The notes beneath the pieces were generated by a model that ran no database searches, was not told where the DNA came from, and saw only the letters and a list, made by a program, of their open reading frames with translations. DNA of 64,000 nt from Hygrocybe punicea (lineage: Eukaryota; Basidiomycota; Agaricomycetes; Agaricales; Hygrophoraceae), in the NCBI GenBank assembly GCA_963556145.1, contig OY744467.1, positions 558,001 to 622,000 on the forward strand, given 5' to 3'. A program made the position numbers and the translations under genes. Shown here piece by piece: positions 10,121 through 22,007 of the stretch (position 1 is its first letter; each line of letters starts with the position of its first letter).

Positions 10121-11513
10121 GTGCCTGATATCTGTAACCGCCTCCACTGGGAACAATTCCCCAATATAGAAGTTGGTGATCCGAGTCACACCGCGCTCCG
10201 AGTCCTGCTTTCCGTACAGTCCAACTCTCGTATCTGGTGCGAACATAACATACTTACTCCTGTCTCAGGCGCTGTCGTGACAGTCAATTTCTTTCCCTAC
10301 ATTGATGGCTCGATTGCGCAGGTTGCCATCGACGGGACAAATGTCACCCGCATCGACACCTACAATCTTTCGGGAATCGGAGCACCAGGGTACAATTGCA
10401 TGTCGATCCCCTGGACGTCGAATGTCCTCCCCCAAGGACAGCATACAATTACCGTCACCGAGCTCCAACCAAATCCTGCCATCTCGATTGGTTTGGTGAC
10501 CCTGCTTAGCTTCGTGTGTGTGTCTTGTATCCGAGACAGTCGTGTACAGGTGCTTGAATCCTTTGCAGGTACACAACTAGTGTGAGTACAAGCAAGCTCA
10601 ACGAGCACAGCGCACGCAGGGCCTTCGGCAAGTCCAAGCACGAGCACACACAAGTCGCCCGGGGTTGGAACGGTTGTCGGCGGAGCTGTGGTAGGCGGCA
10701 TCATTGTCCTGCTCGTCATCTTGGTGGCATCATGGTTATTTTTTTTTCGACGGCGGAGGCTGCGTTCACCAACGCCGACACCTGGCGTGTTCGAGCACAA
10801 TAGTTTCAATACAGCTGAAAGGCCTGGACTCGTACACACCATCCCGTCACATACAGGAGCCTTCGAATCTGACACATCTGCTTACCAAGGCGTTCAATCT
10901 CCCGATATTGGGCAGCGTAGTCAACTAGATGTTGTGCCGCTAGCATTTGCGACAAAGCAATCTAGCACCCTGCCCAATGTGCACTCGAATTCCAAACTTG
11001 AATTCCCATCCGCAACACCACCACCTACCAGGCCAAGAGAACCAACCGAAAATCCCAAATCCGATTCATTGCCTCAGACCATCCCCACCCAACACACACC
11101 ACCCGCCACCCACATCTCATCCAACATCTTTCTCCAGCACAATTCCATCTAATCTACAGTACTCCCCAAACCAACTAGTCCTGTTAACCAAGCTCTCAGA
11201 TTCCGGCACGCACGGCTTGATCATCGCTGCAGTTGCTAGGAGCATGCTGGGGTTAAATGGGGGAAGTGACTCTGGTGCTACAGGTGAGGCCGTTGAGCTC
11301 GGGGCGAGTGATTTGGACCTCTTGCAAAGGCTGGCAGATTCGGGTGCGGATGGTTCTGTTATCAGAGGAGTAGCTGAGAGTATGTTCGAAAGGGGAATAA
11401 GCCGTGCCGGCGTCATGGCTATGCTAGAGGTGACTGGAACTGTGGGCTCTGACCGACCACTATCTCGTACTGGGGACGGTCCTCCTCCCACCTATGATTT
11501 CGTGGGCCCTTGA
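10121..11513 (+). CDS. Single-pass membrane protein with extracellular domain and mucin-like stalk
   Basis: The ectodomain at 10121-10500 (SGAVVTVNFFPYIDGS, VAIDGTNVTRIDTYN, GQHTITVT) resembles the beta-sandwich ectodomains common in Agaricomycete surface proteins. An intron covers about 10580-10630 (gtgagt...cgcag). After it come a Ser/Thr/Pro stalk (GPSASPSTSTHKSPG), a glycine-rich lead (GTVVGGAVVGG), one membrane helix (IIVLLVILVASWLFFF) and a basic stop-transfer RRRR. The cytoplasmic tail is Pro/Ser-rich, then shifts frame through an intron ending near 11159. It finishes with two related segments (LTKLSDSGTHGLIIAAVARSM and LQRLADSGADGSVIRGVAES) and the C-terminus GPPPTYDFVGP. The function is unknown. 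The start codon is uncertain and may lie upstream. Confidence 0.6.
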
Positions 11514-12106
11514 CTGAAAAGCTATCGTGTGATCTCATCGGACGAGTAGTCCTTCTCAAAACCTACAATTGTGACGACTTTTCCTTGGCATCGGGTACGG
11601 GATCATAACGGTTTTAGCTTGCTCTCTATGTCTCCAAATTGTATAGTAATGTTTCTCCATCTCTAATTTTAACATCGCTTGGCGCAGAAGAAAGGTGTAC
11701 CCCGACTTCCTTTCTCAGCGCGGGAAGGAAATAAGAAATAGTCCAACAAGTGGGGGAGCCATCAATGAATGATTCGCAGCCTGATCTACCGTGACAGATG
11801 TTGGTGACCAAAACTAGCATGAAAAAGATAATGGTGTTTGAGGAGAGTAGCGGGAACGTCGTAGTTCATTGGGCTGGCCGTTATCTATATCAGTAAATGC
11901 TGTACTATATCCACGAATACGTACTGTGACCACATGGAACTGGGCATCCCTGGTGCTGGGAACCTCATAATCTTGTGGCTAGAAAACTCTCGAAATCGCC
12001 AATTTCTGCTAATCGAGGCAAGGTGAAATCACATGCTTAGACCGATGGCTCAGATCAATGTTTCATACAAACTGAACAGCACAACGTACAAAAAGCAGAT
12101 ATAGCC
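11514..12106. other. No recognisable gene
   Basis: A 64-codon minus frame (11626-11820) is the longest and shows nothing. It is probably the 3' flanks of the neighbouring convergent genes. Confidence 0.4.
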
Positions 12107-12850
12107 TTAGGCGATTACAGGTCGAGGAATGAGCATAGTTTGACGAGGTGTACACATGGGTGCTTGGAGAAAGACATCGGGTCCATCACCTCCGAGTTGG
12201 GTAATACGGAGGAGGGTGCCTTCCGGCACCAGGTACGTTTCCCATTGTGGGTCATAGGTTTGGGCATATTCGGATGGGTTACTAAGTCGTTGATGGAGTT
12301 GGAACGAGGAGTTTGCAAGTGACTGTTCAATAGAGTGGACCTCCATGCTTGGGCAGAAGGCAGTGGCCACAGAATAAAATTTGACATCGTTGGGCGTACG
12401 GATGTACTTGCCGTTGAGGTCGAGGAAGTTGAAGCAATAATAACGGTAACTCTGCATATCACCACCCCAAAAGCGCACCATGAGACCATCTCTCACATCA
12501 AAGACAATTGTCTCTTCCCCGCATCTGGGCTTACGCTGGTATTGGAAGGTGTCAGAGTGGGTTGGCCTCTGGAATGCGACATTACTCACCCCGACTTGAA
12601 TGGGCGCACTTTGCCAACCACCAGGGAAGGCTTTCTCTGTTGCTGCCTTGTTCTGTGCTTCAGCCACCTCCCAATGCTTCAGAGCGCTCTCGACCGAGCC
12701 ATGATTTCTCGTTCGGTGAGCGTCATGCCAGATCTCTCCTTCATCATATGGATAAATTCCCGATGTCTGGCGCTCTTGATGACGCGGGTGACAGAGGTGG
12801 CTTGCAGTGTGGTCGAGTTCATGACGGTTTGTCGTGAAGAAGCTAGATGG
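12107..12850 (-). CDS. Uncharacterised protein, divergent to the ankyrin-MYND gene
   Basis: A coherent minus-strand frame runs from about 12850 to the stop at 12107. It reads ERQTSGIYPYDEGEIWHDAH, then ESALKHWEVAEAQNKAATEK, then VRFWGGDMQSYRYYCFNFLD, and ends in RQTMLIPRPVIA. It is rich in Tyr/Trp with alternating charge, so it is likely globular. No membrane helix, signal peptide or known domain is visible. The frame has no ATG before its upstream TAA, so a first exon probably lies in the 12850-12880 region or an intron has been missed. An ATG in the neighbouring frame (about 12823) could start the protein only with a frame change. I do not recognise the family. Confidence 0.5.
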   Translation of the reverse strand, partial: PSSFFTTNRHELDHTASHLCHPRHQERQTSGIYPYDEGEIWHDAHRTRNHGSVESALKHWEVAEAQNKAATEKAFPGGWQSAPIQVGVSNVAFQRPTHSDTFQYQRKPRCGEETIVFDVRDGLMVRFWGGDMQSYRYYCFNFLDLNGKYIRTPNDVKFYSVATAFCPSMEVHSIEQSLANSSFQLHQRLSNPSEYAQTYDPQWETYLVPEGTLLRITQLGGDGPDVFLQAPMCTPRQTMLIPRPVIA

Positions 12851-12884
12851 TTAGAACGGCCATAACAAGGACAAACTTTGTCTC

Positions 12885-14634
12885 TTGAACGCACACATGC
12901 CATCTGGACATTCTGAACCATGCCTACCACCAGAATATATCAGCAAAATAATGGCCGACCCTATGATGGTCGATTTTTTCCAAGGGAGCAGCAGCCTGTC
13001 ACCAGCGTTTCATGAAGTTCGCCTCCAGTTGATGGATACCAGCATACCAGGATCTATTGACATTCCTACCACATCCGATGATCCCCCACTTTCCTCGTAC
13101 ATTTCTCAGAGTAAGAAGCGCACCTATCTTCACCTCGCTGCCCTTGTCAGCGACGTTATCTTGGGTTGTGAGATGGTTCGTTTGGGAGCTACCATTGATT
13201 TACGTGATGGCGAAGGCAAGACTGCATTGTTCCTCGCTATCGAGACTCTCATTTCTTCCAAAATGGCGACATCTCTCAATATCGGAATGCCAGCTGGGAC
13301 TCAGTTTCCTCAATTTGGGCGATCGCAGGCATCTGTGACCGCTATACGCAAGGGTGCCGTCCAGAGATCAATTTTTTTAGCACGCGTCCTTCTCGAGCAA
13401 CACGCAGATGCAAACATTTCGAATGGAGGTATAACACCTCTTCATCTCGCGTCGAAGGCAGAGGAGTGGGAGCTCATTACGTTGCTCTTGAAACACGGCG
13501 CGAACCCCTCGCCAACTTCGCCCCAAGGTTCTGGTATCACCTCACCTATCAGCCTACTTCCTTCTGCGGCAGCCAGGTCACGTTTCTTGGCATTGGCAAA
13601 GTCGTCGAAAGGACCTCGTCCACCGCGCTTGTGTCCTTGCTTCTCTGGTCTGACACTCTCGGCTTGTCACAAGGCCGAGGAGAAGCCATATCCTCCGTTG
13701 TTCGTATGTCCTTGTATATCCAGCAAGCCCTACCGCAAATGTTGCAGCCGACGAAACTTGGTTATGCTTGAGCGATGGAATGAACAAGAACAGCGAATCT
13801 CGCCTGCGATACTGAAACCCTTGCCGGTTGCATTTCCGAAAGGTCAAGCGGAAAAAATCCAACAGACAATGCACATCGTGGCTGAAACAAGGGAGATGTG
13901 TCACACCCTCGGGATACCATTCAAAGAAGTTAATCGGGAGGAAGCAATCCAGAAACATCTTAGGTCCCAGTACGGTATAGCGGATGAGTTAGGCTCCAAA
14001 GGTCTGATCGACCCAGCTTATGCTTATGCACTAAAGCAAGTTGGTTTCATGCCAAGGTTTGTTCTGCGTTTCGTGCACTTGACGTGCTTTTCTACACCCG
14101 TCTCCCAGACCTCAAGGCCGCTCGTTGTCCAAAGAAGATTGTCGTGAACTCCAGCGACAATGGAATGATGCCGTGGACAAATACATGGCTCTAGATATAG
14201 ACAAAAGACCGAGGAGTGAAATTGAGCGAGCCGCCAAAATCGGTGTCTCAAATGGTGCCTTATACCGAAAATGCGAGGGGAAAGATTGTGACAAGGTGGA
14301 AGGGGTCAACATTGTCAAGTTGAACATTTGTTCGAAGTGCAAAATTGTGAGTTGTCCCATGACATGCGCCTGAGGCAGCTCTGCCGGGACTTACCTGCAA
14401 ATTTAGGCAGTGTACTGTAGTCGGGCGTGTCAAAGTTCTGCTTGGAAGAGTCATAAAGAGGTTTGCGGAAATACTTTTCGGCTCGAGCAGGCTTTGCCGT
14501 CTCAAATTGCACTCGAAACCCATTTTGCAAAATCCTGGAAGGAACTCGGGGAACTCGACCTCACCCCCCCTCCTGATATCGAAACCCTGATGGAGTTGTC
14601 ACGAAAAATTAAGGCCGAGAATAATCCGAACTGA
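12885..14634 (+). CDS. Ankyrin-repeat protein with C-terminal MYND zinc finger
   Basis: Three exons, 12885-14056, 14109-14346 and 14407-14634, join in frame with canonical splice sites (gtttgt...cccag and gtgagt...tttag) to give 545 residues. Residues about 80-215 form ankyrin-like repeats (TYLHLAALVSD, GKTALFLAIETL, ITPLHLASKAEEWELITLLL). Residues about 250-290 hold a Cys-rich SEC-C-like patch (CPCFSGLTLSACHK, CPCISSKPYRKCC). The MYND finger spans the second intron: CEGKDCDKVEGVNIVKLNIC, CSKC, then YCSRACQSSAWKSHKEVC. Ankyrin-MYND proteins are a common expanded family in mushrooms, presumed protein-interaction or chromatin adaptors. A second, decayed MYND gene lies at 0.5-0.9 kb. Confidence 0.85.
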
Positions 14635-14896
14635 ACGTTCACACTTTGCTGCTGTTGGTTTACCCAGTTTTGATATGCAACGCTTTCATGTGTTTCCTCG
14701 TCGTGTTCTCGACTTCCTGGCTTTGAAACCTATTCATGTGCTTCGATATTAACATTTATCCTGGCTGGGCCAACAACTCATCTGTAATGCCCCGATTTGT
14801 TGTATATTGCCTATCAGATTCCATGCAATATATATCATAGTAACATCACAGCCATTTGGGATGATCTTGGCACTTCCTCATCCGTCTCCTGTGACA
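14635..14896. other. Short intergenic region between convergent genes
   Basis: It holds the 3' ends of the ankyrin-MYND gene and COG3. No other feature is seen. Confidence 0.5.
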
Positions 14897-17892
14897 TCAC
14901 CGTGGCAAAGATCCCCCGCAAACAATGTTCAAAAACTCCCTCAACCCAGTCTCAGTTAGAAGGGTGGTCCTCAACGTGCCCGCGTACATGTCCCAAATCG
15001 CCTCTCGGAAGGTATCATAATCTTCCACAATTTTGTCTTGAATATGCATAACTAAGACAGAAATAGTCTTGCCATCTTCTAGGTATAGCCTCAGCCTGGT
15101 AATGGCTGCCCGAAGGTCACGTTCACATGCAGAGCGGAAGTTGCTGTCGAGTTCCAGTGCAGCTTGTTGCTGTGCCCATGCTTGTGCGGTGAGTTGATCT
15201 CCGGATGCGGCAGATATTGGCTTTCTGTTATCAACGTTGTGTTTGTGAACGCGGCTGACCCAGACTCGAAGGGGTTCACATATCCCGCCAGCGCAATGCG
15301 TGATAACGTTTTCGCATCCTCGTTTGAGTTCATGGTCGATACCCTAAATCCGATGCATATTAACGAGTGACTTGATTAAATTGTGAACCCACATGCTTGG
15401 CTTCCATTATGCTTTCCTCCGTTCTCGGCATGCCAAGAGACGCAAATAGAGCATTCGGCAACAGAGAGGTAGTCTTGTTCAGCATTGATGACAAAGTTTC
15501 TAACCGAACTCGTTCGCATGAGCATAAATATTTCGATTGCATAATGATGCTCACCAACAAATTTCGGGTCAGCATTTATCTGAGTCAAGTCCAAGTTGTG
15601 TGTCATCTCTTTCAGGATAAGTAAATGCCGGATAAGGAAAAGGTGACTATCAAGCGTGCTCGACGGCGGATTTCTCTGTTCGATCATTTCCGATGCCGCT
15701 ATCAATGACAGCCGACAAAGACTGACCGCCTCCTGGGCAATATCTTCGAATATTGCCGGCTGTGCGGTTTATGAATGAGGTAGTTATCATGAGGCGTAAT
15801 GAATGCGCATACCTTGACGAAATCGTGAAGCTGCGAAAGCACCCAGACCGTTTTTCGCAAAGTAGGATACCACGTATTTTGCTTGGCAAGGGAAGGCAGC
15901 TGGAAGATCTGACTGACGCTTTCTTTCTCTTTGATTTCAAATCCGGACGTAGGTTTTCTCGTACCTATCCACCATTAGTTAACATCCAGATCAATATGTT
16001 TCAATGTCCATGCTCACCTATGAGTTTATCTGGATACGCCAAATCACCTGGTTTCGGGGTGTAATACCGAATCTCTGCCTGTATGATTGATTGGGCCTTG
16101 AAGAACAGTCGTGTCTGCGCGTCTTGCAATACCATATGCAGTAAATGGCTGATATGCAAACGGCTCAGACCGTGTCTCCGTGGCATGTCCCAGTCCATAT
16201 TTGATTGGGCCGCTGCACCATCTTCGGACGAGGGAGATTCAGGCAAATCGGACACGTCGAGAACCATGAGCGCCTGCAAGACAGTGCAGACTTCGCAAAG
16301 GGCAGTCAGCCGTGGTTCATGCAGTATCCGTGGCCGCAAGTCGTCATAAAGGTAGTCGCAGAGTGTTTCTAAATACTGACTGTTTGTGGTAGGACGTCAA
16401 TGGGTTACAATTGAACATATGTGCACGGCTACGCACTAAAGCTGATCCTCGCCTGAATTGAAGAATTCTCTGAATAGTGTGAATTCGTCGGTGCATAATT
16501 GCTTTACGTAGCTGCAACCTGCTCTTGTCTACATCAAGGTGCGTAAATACTGAGTTTGTTTTAGGTCAACATCAACAAGCTCACCAGTTCTACCAATTCG
16601 GTCCTTGCGGGATCCAAACCCTTTATTTCCTCTGTCAGACGTCCAACAAGTAGCATCTTTCGGGAGCCAAAGTACGCGGCGCGGCATTCGGATAAAAGAG
16701 CAGAGAGCTCGTCAGGATGAGATTTCTCTCGTCGTTCGAGCTCTCCCAGTAGCGGTGCTAGTTGCAAAGATACGCTTTTGAACCTCGTATAGAGTAGGTG
16801 CGTTTGCGCAGTAGGAGATACATCCTGAGAGAATCTGTTGAGATTTATAACACGCAATAATGTACCGTCATACTTTTTCTGACAAGCGTTTTGAAATATC
16901 CGCAGCGAGAGTTCGTAGAGAGCCAACAAAGTACATTTTGATAAGAGTCATCGCGCGAGTCATACACTGTTGGAATCGAAGTAAAAAAATTTCCGCCTCC
17001 CGGAAATGACGCTGTGCCGACATTGGTGAGGGAGGTTTAATGAAAGAGAAGAACATACACACATGTTCCTTCAGGTAGTCAATGCAAATGTCCACACGCT
17101 CAACCATATATAAAAAGTCTGTCTGCAACACAAGAGACTCTCCAGGGTGGTTGAGCATGCGTGTAGCATGTTCTAGTTCTTTGAAGTACTCTAGACGGGC
17201 GTCTATATCCTCCGTCAACGCCAACAACCTGTCCTAGATCCATGATTCAAAACGCGTTGCCCAGATACAGGAAATTGAACGCACCCGCTCCTCCAGGAGC
17301 GTTTCGCATGCATTTTTCAAGCTCCTCCCGCCCTCCTCGACACCTCGCCAGCCTTCCAACATCTCATCAACTTCACTGTTCACTTGGTCGATTCTCTCGA
17401 CGAGCTTGTCGCATGTTTCGAGGTGTTTGGAAACGCTAGCGACGTGAGCGCGAAAATGGGCCTCTTGGCTGTGTGCAACCGATCGATCGATCAGGGAGAA
17501 CCAGTCGTAGAATTGTTGAGGGGTTTGTATTGGTTGCTCGGGATGAAGAGCATGGGAAGCCAAAAGATAAGTTGAAGATGGTGTTGGTGTTGTTGGGCGA
17601 GAGCCAGGGCCAAGTTTGCTCCTTAGAGCGGGTGTTGGTGGACGGGAGGCGCTGGTATAGTCTACTTTAAACTTTTTGATAATTTATTTACAAGAGACAT
17701 TGAAAGGAGAAAACGGACCTTGAACGGTAGGGGCGCGTTTTCGCTGGCTGCTTTGACTGCAACGATGCTCTTGGTTTCCGACTCGTCAAGAGGAGCTTTA
17801 GTTTCCCACTCCTCCACACTGATTGTCGGTCTAGCGTTTGATGTAAGAGGAGAAGGGGGTGGACGACGTTGACCTGGGCGAGTAGATGTCAT
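14897..17892 (-). CDS. COG3: Conserved oligomeric Golgi complex subunit 3 (Sec34)
   Basis: About eleven exons on the minus strand, from ATG at 17892 to TGA at 14897-14899. COG3 is part of the lobe-A tether that captures intra-Golgi retrograde vesicles. Exon 1 is Pro/Ser-rich (MTSTRPGQRRPPPSP). The conserved Sec34 core follows: QFYDWFSLIDRSVAHSQEAH, LLEER/DRLLALTEDIDARL (intron about 17263-17237), YFKELEHATRMLNHPGES, then FREAEIFLLRFQQCMTRA. Downstream are WYPTLRKTVWVLSQLHDFVK, IFEDIAQEAVSLCRLSLI and LREFLNIVCGGSLPR at the C-terminus. Every internal exon joins in frame with a GT...AG intron of 38-70 bases, and no stop or frameshift was found. It is probably single copy and functional. It is divergent from the guanylate kinase gene. 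Confidence 0.9.
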
Positions 17893-18034
17893 GGATGTGT
17901 TCTTGGTTGGTGAACACGGTTCTGGACTTGCGCAGTGTCGTGCAGAATAGCAGCCAGAATAGCGGCCAGAATAGCCCAGAATATTGATTTTGCAAAACCT
18001 CGTGACTTTCAAAATTAGAGTACTTGCGTTTTCG
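17893..18034. promoter_or_regulatory. Bidirectional promoter, COG3 / guanylate kinase
   Basis: Only 142 bases separate the two divergent start codons. There is a tandem AGAATAGC/CAGAATAGCGGCCAGAATAG motif at about 17943-17976 and no clear TATA box. That both genes are driven from here is inferred from geometry. Confidence 0.5.
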
Positions 18035-18751
18035 ATGTTCCCTGATTTTCTCCGCCCACTCGTGGTGTCAGGTCCTTCGGGCGTTGGGAAAAGTAGTCTT
18101 CTTCAACGCCTTTTCGCTGAATTTCCGGATAAGTTCGGATTCAGTATCTCTCGTCAGCAGATATTACATGCAAAACCGCATTCTACATACTGATTCGCCC
18201 TCAGATACAACTCGACATCCCAGGCCCGGTGAAACACACGGAAAGCAATATTTTTTCGTGTCGCACAGCACCTTCAAGGAGTTGATTGACAACGCTGCAT
18301 TCATCGAACATGCGGAATTCTCTGGCAATCTTTATGGAACCAGTTTTGACACTATTTACCAAGTAGAACAGGATGGAAGGCGCTGCATCCTGGACATCGA
18401 GGCTCAGGTATGTGGATGTTGGCTGACAAGGTGCGATCTTTCGAGGTCAAACATTAACTCTAGGGAGTTCGTCAAATTAAAACGACATCGTTGAAGCCCG
18501 TCTATCTTTTCATCTCTCCTCCATCAATGTCTGCCCTTCGCGCCCGTCTTCAATTACGAGGAACAGAGACCGAAGCGTCCATTCAAAGGCGTCTGGCTGC
18601 TTCCATAAAGGAGATCCAATGTGCGAAGGAACCCGAAGTCCACGACGTTGTCATTGTCAATGATGATCTCGACAGAGCATACGCACTTTTCAAGCGAGTG
18701 GCTTTGGGAGAAAAAATAACTGGAGACGTTTTACCGGCCTTGGATGACTGA
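18035..18751 (+). CDS. GUK1: Guanylate kinase
   Basis: Exons 18035-18152, 18205-18407 and 18464-18751 join in frame to 202 residues, the normal length for eukaryotic guanylate kinase. The enzyme makes GDP from GMP and ATP in the cytosol and is essential for GTP supply. Residues 7-25 hold the P-loop ([17 protein letters not shown]). The GMP-binding segment spans intron 1 ([14 protein letters not shown]), followed by [23 protein letters not shown] and [10 protein letters not shown]. The LID region is [20 protein letters not shown]. Introns are 52 and 56 bases with canonical borders. No lesion is seen. Confidence 0.92.
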
Positions 18752-20056
18752 GTGAGTGTACTTATTCACCACTCGGACACGGAATCTCAAATACTCCATA
18801 AGCAGAGCCGAACATCTCGTCACTGCATTCAGAAATTGGACAGCGCGAGGTAAAGAAAGTCCTGCACCAAATCCAAGAAGATATTACGAGGTTGTAGCCT
18901 GATTCGACAATAAGCTGTGATAGAAATTGGATGATGTTTTGATACCTTAGAGGATTGAATTGCTGTCCTCAAACCAGCAATTTCCTGTTTGATCCTGGCC
19001 CTGACCGCTGCTTTCCTCCCGCAGCCTGCCTTTCTCCAAATTCAAAATTAAACGGACGCCAGCTTGTATAATCTCATTTCCGGCGTCAAAAGTAATATCT
19101 TAGGCTATGATCTGCATCGAGAATCGGTCGACCAATTTGGTTGGCTTTGCTTGTCCGCCCAGTCAACCTCCGAGTCCAATGTCGTACGAGTTTGTTTACT
19201 GATGTCAATGTTGATCACAGGAATCGCGAACAATTGCTTCTTCCGTCAGCGCCACCTCCCAGTGATCGACAAGCCGGCGTCCGCCTGCAGGTATGCGGTT
19301 ACGCTATGAGCTACTGCGACCTCGTAGCATGGGCCAAGAAACATCAACCCAGTCTTCACTGCAGCCGGAGATAAGTTGGTAGGAAGGTTGTAGACATCGA
19401 GATACACCGCGGAGGGAACGAGTGCGCTAACCCTCCAAGTGCGTTATAATTTGTTACCCTAAGTTTTCCTTTCAATCGTTGTTATCAAAGCTGTGCTTTT
19501 AACCTCACCACGAAAATCCAAGCCGTCCCAGCGTTCGACCTTCTGAAGCAAACCATACTTGGCATAGCACCCGCGGAGTGATTTGGAGACCAACTAATGA
19601 ACAAGTCGAATCCCGAGTCAACAACTCGCTCACCCATAGTAATGAAAGGAATACAAATTGCTCGACGACAGAGGCACGATAGCATCAAGGGAATTGGTCC
19701 CGTGAACAGAGAGCGAGGCGGATTAGACAGAACCCAGGATGACAGAGGGCCGTAGCTAAGACGCAGATCTTCAGGTGAGGCTGGCAAGGAAGACCATGCA
19801 ACCTTGCTTCTCGTCCTCCTGGACTAGTACTAACTTGGGTGAGCTCAACAAAAAAGTGATCATTCTCCTGCCCACCTTAGCAAAGACAGAACCGTTTACT
19901 TTTTCATGTTGCATACAGAAACCTACCACAAGGGGCGTGACTCGGAAGTAACGCAGTGAAGCTAGTGAAGTTTTAGGTCGATGAACAATATCTTGGAATC
20001 ACTAGAGGTGGCATGATACACACAAGTAGTTCTGGATAACAGATTCACATGTAAGA
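18752..20056. other. Unassigned region, possibly coding
   Basis: Several frames are open on the minus strand, such as 19485-19787 (100 codons) and short stretches at 18950-19090 (RARIKQEIAGLRTAIQSS) and 19250-19380 (NLSPAAVKTGLMFLG). I could not join them into a gene or recognise a domain. Plus-strand frames of 60-80 codons overlap them. Confidence 0.3.
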
Positions 20057-21539
20057 TTATGCATACATATCTTCAACATCAAACTCCTCCACATCTTCCA
20101 GGTCTCTTAGGTTGGCATCGTGTCGACGTCTGTCATGCCTGTCACACACGCTAGAGGAGCTCCGTGCTCTGTCAGACTTTGGTGTGCCACCGTCCTCCGA
20201 TCGTTGTCGCACTTCTGCCCTGAGCAGCCTCAACTCCTCCTGGACCGCCTGAGAAGAAGCGGTAAATGCCTGGACCAGGTTTTGAATGTCTTCAGAGTGT
20301 TTGCGCTGGAGCGTTTGTAGGGTTTCTTTCATTGCGGCCAGAGCAACGGAATCGCGCAATGCTGAGCTGCTACGGGAGTGGCTTGTTCCGATCGGCGTTG
20401 CACTCTGTCGGGGTCCTGTTTCCGACCTGTCAACCGATCGTGGCTCGGCATTGTTGGGTATTTTTTCCTGTGTTCGCTCCTGGGGTGAAGGCATCCATGC
20501 ATCCACAGAAAATGCTAATTCTTCCATCCTAATGTCTCGGTCTTCGACATGACTCGGTGGAGTCATTGTCATTCGAGGGGGAGTAGATGTCATATCCACC
20601 ACACTGTCGTCCGTCTCAATGTTGGTGCCATCCTGTGCCGCCCGAGAACATCGTCCTGACGCCCCCCAGATAATCTTATCCTCTTTGATAGTGATTAAGC
20701 GACATGGTTTTGTGATCTCTGCCGCTGTAATCCCGTTCTGGATCTGGTCACTGGATATAAGGAGTCCTTTCGGTTTTGTGCGAATCCACCTGAGCCAATC
20801 TGAATATATGAAAAGTTGTTGACAAGAAAATCATGGAAGTTTGAGGATGAGACTGTCACCTACCTTTCTTGAGTGGATTCCTTGTGTATATTTGCTCACC
20901 CCAGTCCTTGGAAAATTTCTCCACCCATTCGTCCCGTGGGCTGAACCAATGAAGATATATTCGCGTCAGAAATCGATCTAGCATTGGACACCGCCAAGCA
21001 CCGTCTAGAGTGCCTGTGTTCGCAGCCACACGAGCTTGAGATAATAAGGTAGTGCATAACCGAGAAAGGTGGAGAAAATCAAACTTGTGGGAATTCCACA
21101 AGTGATGGTCATTGAGAATTAGGTCTTCGAAGCACGACCACAGATCACAGGCCACAATAAGCAGCGGGAGGCGATATGCCTGTGGAATCGCGGTCACTCT
21201 GCCATCGACAGTTCGAATATGTACCAAGGACTCTGAAGATGCGTTGGCGGTGAGTGATGGGACGTCGAAGGCGTGACTTTCCAGATAATTTATGAAATGT
21301 TCGTCAGACCAATGTGGTGTGAGACGCTCCAGCTCGGATTCGTGCCTCACGTACGTATTCGTGGCAATATGCCCGCGTCGGGATGTCTGCGTTTTCGGGT
21401 GTACTGGGTGGAGTATAACGGGGGAGAAGGGTGGTGGTTTGGCGCGTCGTGTCGAATGGCGTGTGCTCGATGATTCCTGCGACGTGCGGTCGCGACCCAT
21501 TGCAATTTGCCAGTGCGTTGCCGAGCTGACGGTTTTCAA
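20057..21539 (-). CDS. Uncharacterised protein with C-terminal coiled coil
   Basis: Two exons, 21539-20864 and 20799-20057, separated by a 64-base intron (gtaggt...attcag), join in frame to 472 residues. The first 230 residues are globular (THIVRT-like beta segments, LIVACDLWSCFEDLILNDHH, LHWFSPRDEWVEKFSKDWGE). Exon 2 opens with WLRWIRTKPKGLLISSDQI. Residues about 350-430 form a likely coiled coil (LAAMKETLQTLQRKHSEDIQ, VQEELRLLRAEV). The C-terminus is a charged RS/DE-rich tail (EDVEEFDVEDMYA). I do not recognise the family. A second in-frame ATG, 13 codons in (MGRDRTSQ), could be the true start. Confidence 0.65.
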
Positions 21540-22007
21540 GCTGTTAAACTCGCACGTTTGGTGTCCGATAACTCAGCGCTCTCAGGATACTCTTCACTGG
21601 GTGGGCAGGCAATTTTACTCCCCAAATAGCCAAAGGAAACAAAAACGTATGGATCACTACTCTATACTACCAAGCAGCTTATTCTGATATTGATTATACT
21701 TACTATAACCAGAACGAAATGGGCCAAAACAGTCAAACCTTAAGCCTGAGCAGCAAGTTAAGCTTGAGGTGACTTAGGTTGGTTGGCCCAACGTCTGGGC
21801 AAACGCAAACGGGCTGGAGACTCGCAGAACCTGGGCAACTAGCAGACCCCTAAGGCCCATGATATTCTCCACCTCCAAGTAAATCCAGCAAGGCGAAAAG
21901 GTACAGCTGGTGTAATGGATATTAATAATAACTGTCTCTCGTAAAATGCCATCAATCCATCGGGGGCATGTACACAGGGTTCACAAGATCTAATTCTCAT
22001 CCTCGCT
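21540..22007. other. Intergenic
   Basis: No gene, tRNA or repeat recognised. It is the 5' region shared by the divergent gene at 20.1-21.5 kb and the NLR half. Confidence 0.4.

Noticed and set aside
10360..10875. 171-codon minus-strand gene
   Set aside because: It overlaps the membrane-protein exons on the plus strand, including the transmembrane helix, and shows no domain.
20120..20552. Plus-strand frames of 66-88 codons
   Set aside because: They are antisense to a well-supported two-exon gene.
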